A program made the position numbers and the translations under genes. The notes beneath the pieces are model-generated. The model worked only from the letters and a program-made list of their open reading frames with translations, ran no database searches and was not told where the DNA came from. Positions 24,163 to 24,942 of a stretch of DNA of 24,942 nt are shown in pieces. Numbering within the stretch: position 1 is the first letter of the stretch; every line of letters begins with the position of its first letter. This DNA comes from a virus, in IMG/VR virus record IMGVR_UViG_3300025417_000086, positions 1-24,942 of that record; one strand, 5' to 3'.

Positions 24163-24942
24163 ATGTCACGTTTTCACGAAAAATATCATAGATCTAATCA
24201 CCATACAAATCCATCAGGATTAAATCCAGATGCTGGACATGATCCGATAGCAAGTCCTTCATATCCATTTCAGGGTATGTTTGTTTTAAATGGACCTTTA
24301 AGTGCATTTACACCTACAACAAGTGCATATAGTGCTGCTTTGCTCGGAGCAAAGGTGGGTATTAATACAACATCACCAACTAAACAATTAACTGTAAATG
24401 GTGATACCGAATTAAATGGTGATTTATATCTAAATGGTTCTTTACACGTAAATAATGTTACTACAAATCACAATAACGTAAATCAGATTAATAGCGATAC
24501 TTTATATCTTTCTTCAGCTGGTGTTAAACCTGCGTTAACTCTTGAGCAATTTAATATAATTCCGAATCAATATTCAATCATGGAAGCTTATTACCATGAT
24601 TTTATAAATACAAGAAGAATAGCTTTTTATATAGACGGAAAATACTCAACACCCGGTTTCATCGGCATAGGAACATCCACACCAAATAGAACTTTAACAG
24701 TCGTGGGTGACGTAAGTTCTAATCAAACACTATATAGTAACAGTTTGATAGTAGGAACAGGAGCATCAATATCTAATGCTGATGTTACTGTTTTATCTAA
24801 TAATCCTAATGGAGGTTTATTTGTAACACAATCTTCAGATCAGGGTTTTGCATTAAAGGTATCAGATCAAGCAGGTAATGATCCAAGTCCATTTGTAATT
24901 GATAACGCAGGTAATGTGGGTATTGGTACTACAAACTTAGGT
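24163..24942 (+). CDS. Tail-fibre-like protein with GIGT repeats, 5' part (runs off window)
   Basis: The ATG at 24163 opens a frame free of stops to the window end, giving the first 260 residues. After a His/Asn-rich start (MSRFHEKYHRSNHHTNPSG) comes a series of short motifs. These are KVGINTTSPTKQLTVNGD, then FIGIGTSTPNRTLTVVGDVS, and at the edge GNVGIGTTNLG. This V-G-I-G-T-x-x-P-x-x-x-L-x-V-x-G-D repeat is common in trimeric phage fibre and surface proteins that often end in an S74-type self-cleaving chaperone domain. That end, if present, lies outside the window. It follows the giant PKD/propeller gene after 15 bases and is probably a receptor-binding or fibre-shaft protein. Confidence 0.8.
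   Translation, partial: MSRFHEKYHRSNHHTNPSGLNPDAGHDPIASPSYPFQGMFVLNGPLSAFTPTTSAYSAALLGAKVGINTTSPTKQLTVNGDTELNGDLYLNGSLHVNNVTTNHNNVNQINSDTLYLSSAGVKPALTLEQFNIIPNQYSIMEAYYHDFINTRRIAFYIDGKYSTPGFIGIGTSTPNRTLTVVGDVSSNQTLYSNSLIVGTGASISNADVTVLSNNPNGGLFVTQSSDQGFALKVSDQAGNDPSPFVIDNAGNVGIGTTNLG

Noticed and set aside
1-24942. tRNA genes, CRISPR arrays, insertion sequences, attachment sites
   Set aside because: I saw no cloverleaf-like sequence, regularly spaced direct DNA repeats, transposase motifs or terminal repeats. The regular repeats found are inside proteins.

Overview
The window looks like the structural-gene region of a large, AT-rich, T4-related myovirus (tailed phage with a contractile tail). 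Diagnostic T4-type proteins are present: portal gp20, neck gp13, head-completion gp4, prohead protease gp21, a Lys-rich core protein of gp67/gp68 type, scaffold gp22, major capsid gp23, clamp-loader ATPase gp44, and baseplate-wedge proteins gp25 and gp6. A gp16-like small terminase is probable. Sequence similarity is at motif level and the gene order differs from T4, so this is a distant member of the T4-like group. Nearly all start codons are preceded by AT-rich leaders without a Shine-Dalgarno sequence. With the AT-rich composition and the PKD, propeller and GIGT-repeat surface proteins, this suggests a Bacteroidetes-type host. The host assignment is an inference.

Layout: (1) 1-411, 3' end of a repeat-bearing surface or fibre protein. 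(2) 408-2170, a minus-strand pair: a GT9-like glycosyltransferase and a PAPS-sulfotransferase-like protein, probably a glycan-modification cassette. (3) 2246-9472, the plus-strand head module: portal, small Ig-like protein, gp13, gp4, gp21, core protein, gp22, gp23. It ends in a strong hairpin terminator at 9496-9534 that can serve both strands. (4) 9562-11628, a strand-switching island: small-terminase-like gene (-), clamp loader gp44 (+), unknown gene (-). These share a leader motif not seen in this form before the late genes. (5) 11690-24942, the plus-strand baseplate/tail module: gp25, gp6, two giant genes (1327 and 2011 codons) that both combine PKD domains with a beta-propeller, and the start of a tail-fibre-like gene running off the window.

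Working together: gp22 and the core protein form the prohead core on the portal, gp23 assembles around it, and gp21 matures the shell. The small terminase would guide DNA packaging, gp4 and gp13 complete the head and neck, and gp25 and gp6 form the inner baseplate wedge. The giant PKD/propeller proteins sit where T4 has gp7 and gp8 and probably form outer baseplate or adhesion structures. The most unusual elements are these two giant proteins, the sulfotransferase/glycosyltransferase pair next to a fibre gene, and the box shared by the three island genes. No tRNA genes, CRISPR arrays, insertion sequences or intergenic gaps above 300 bases were seen.
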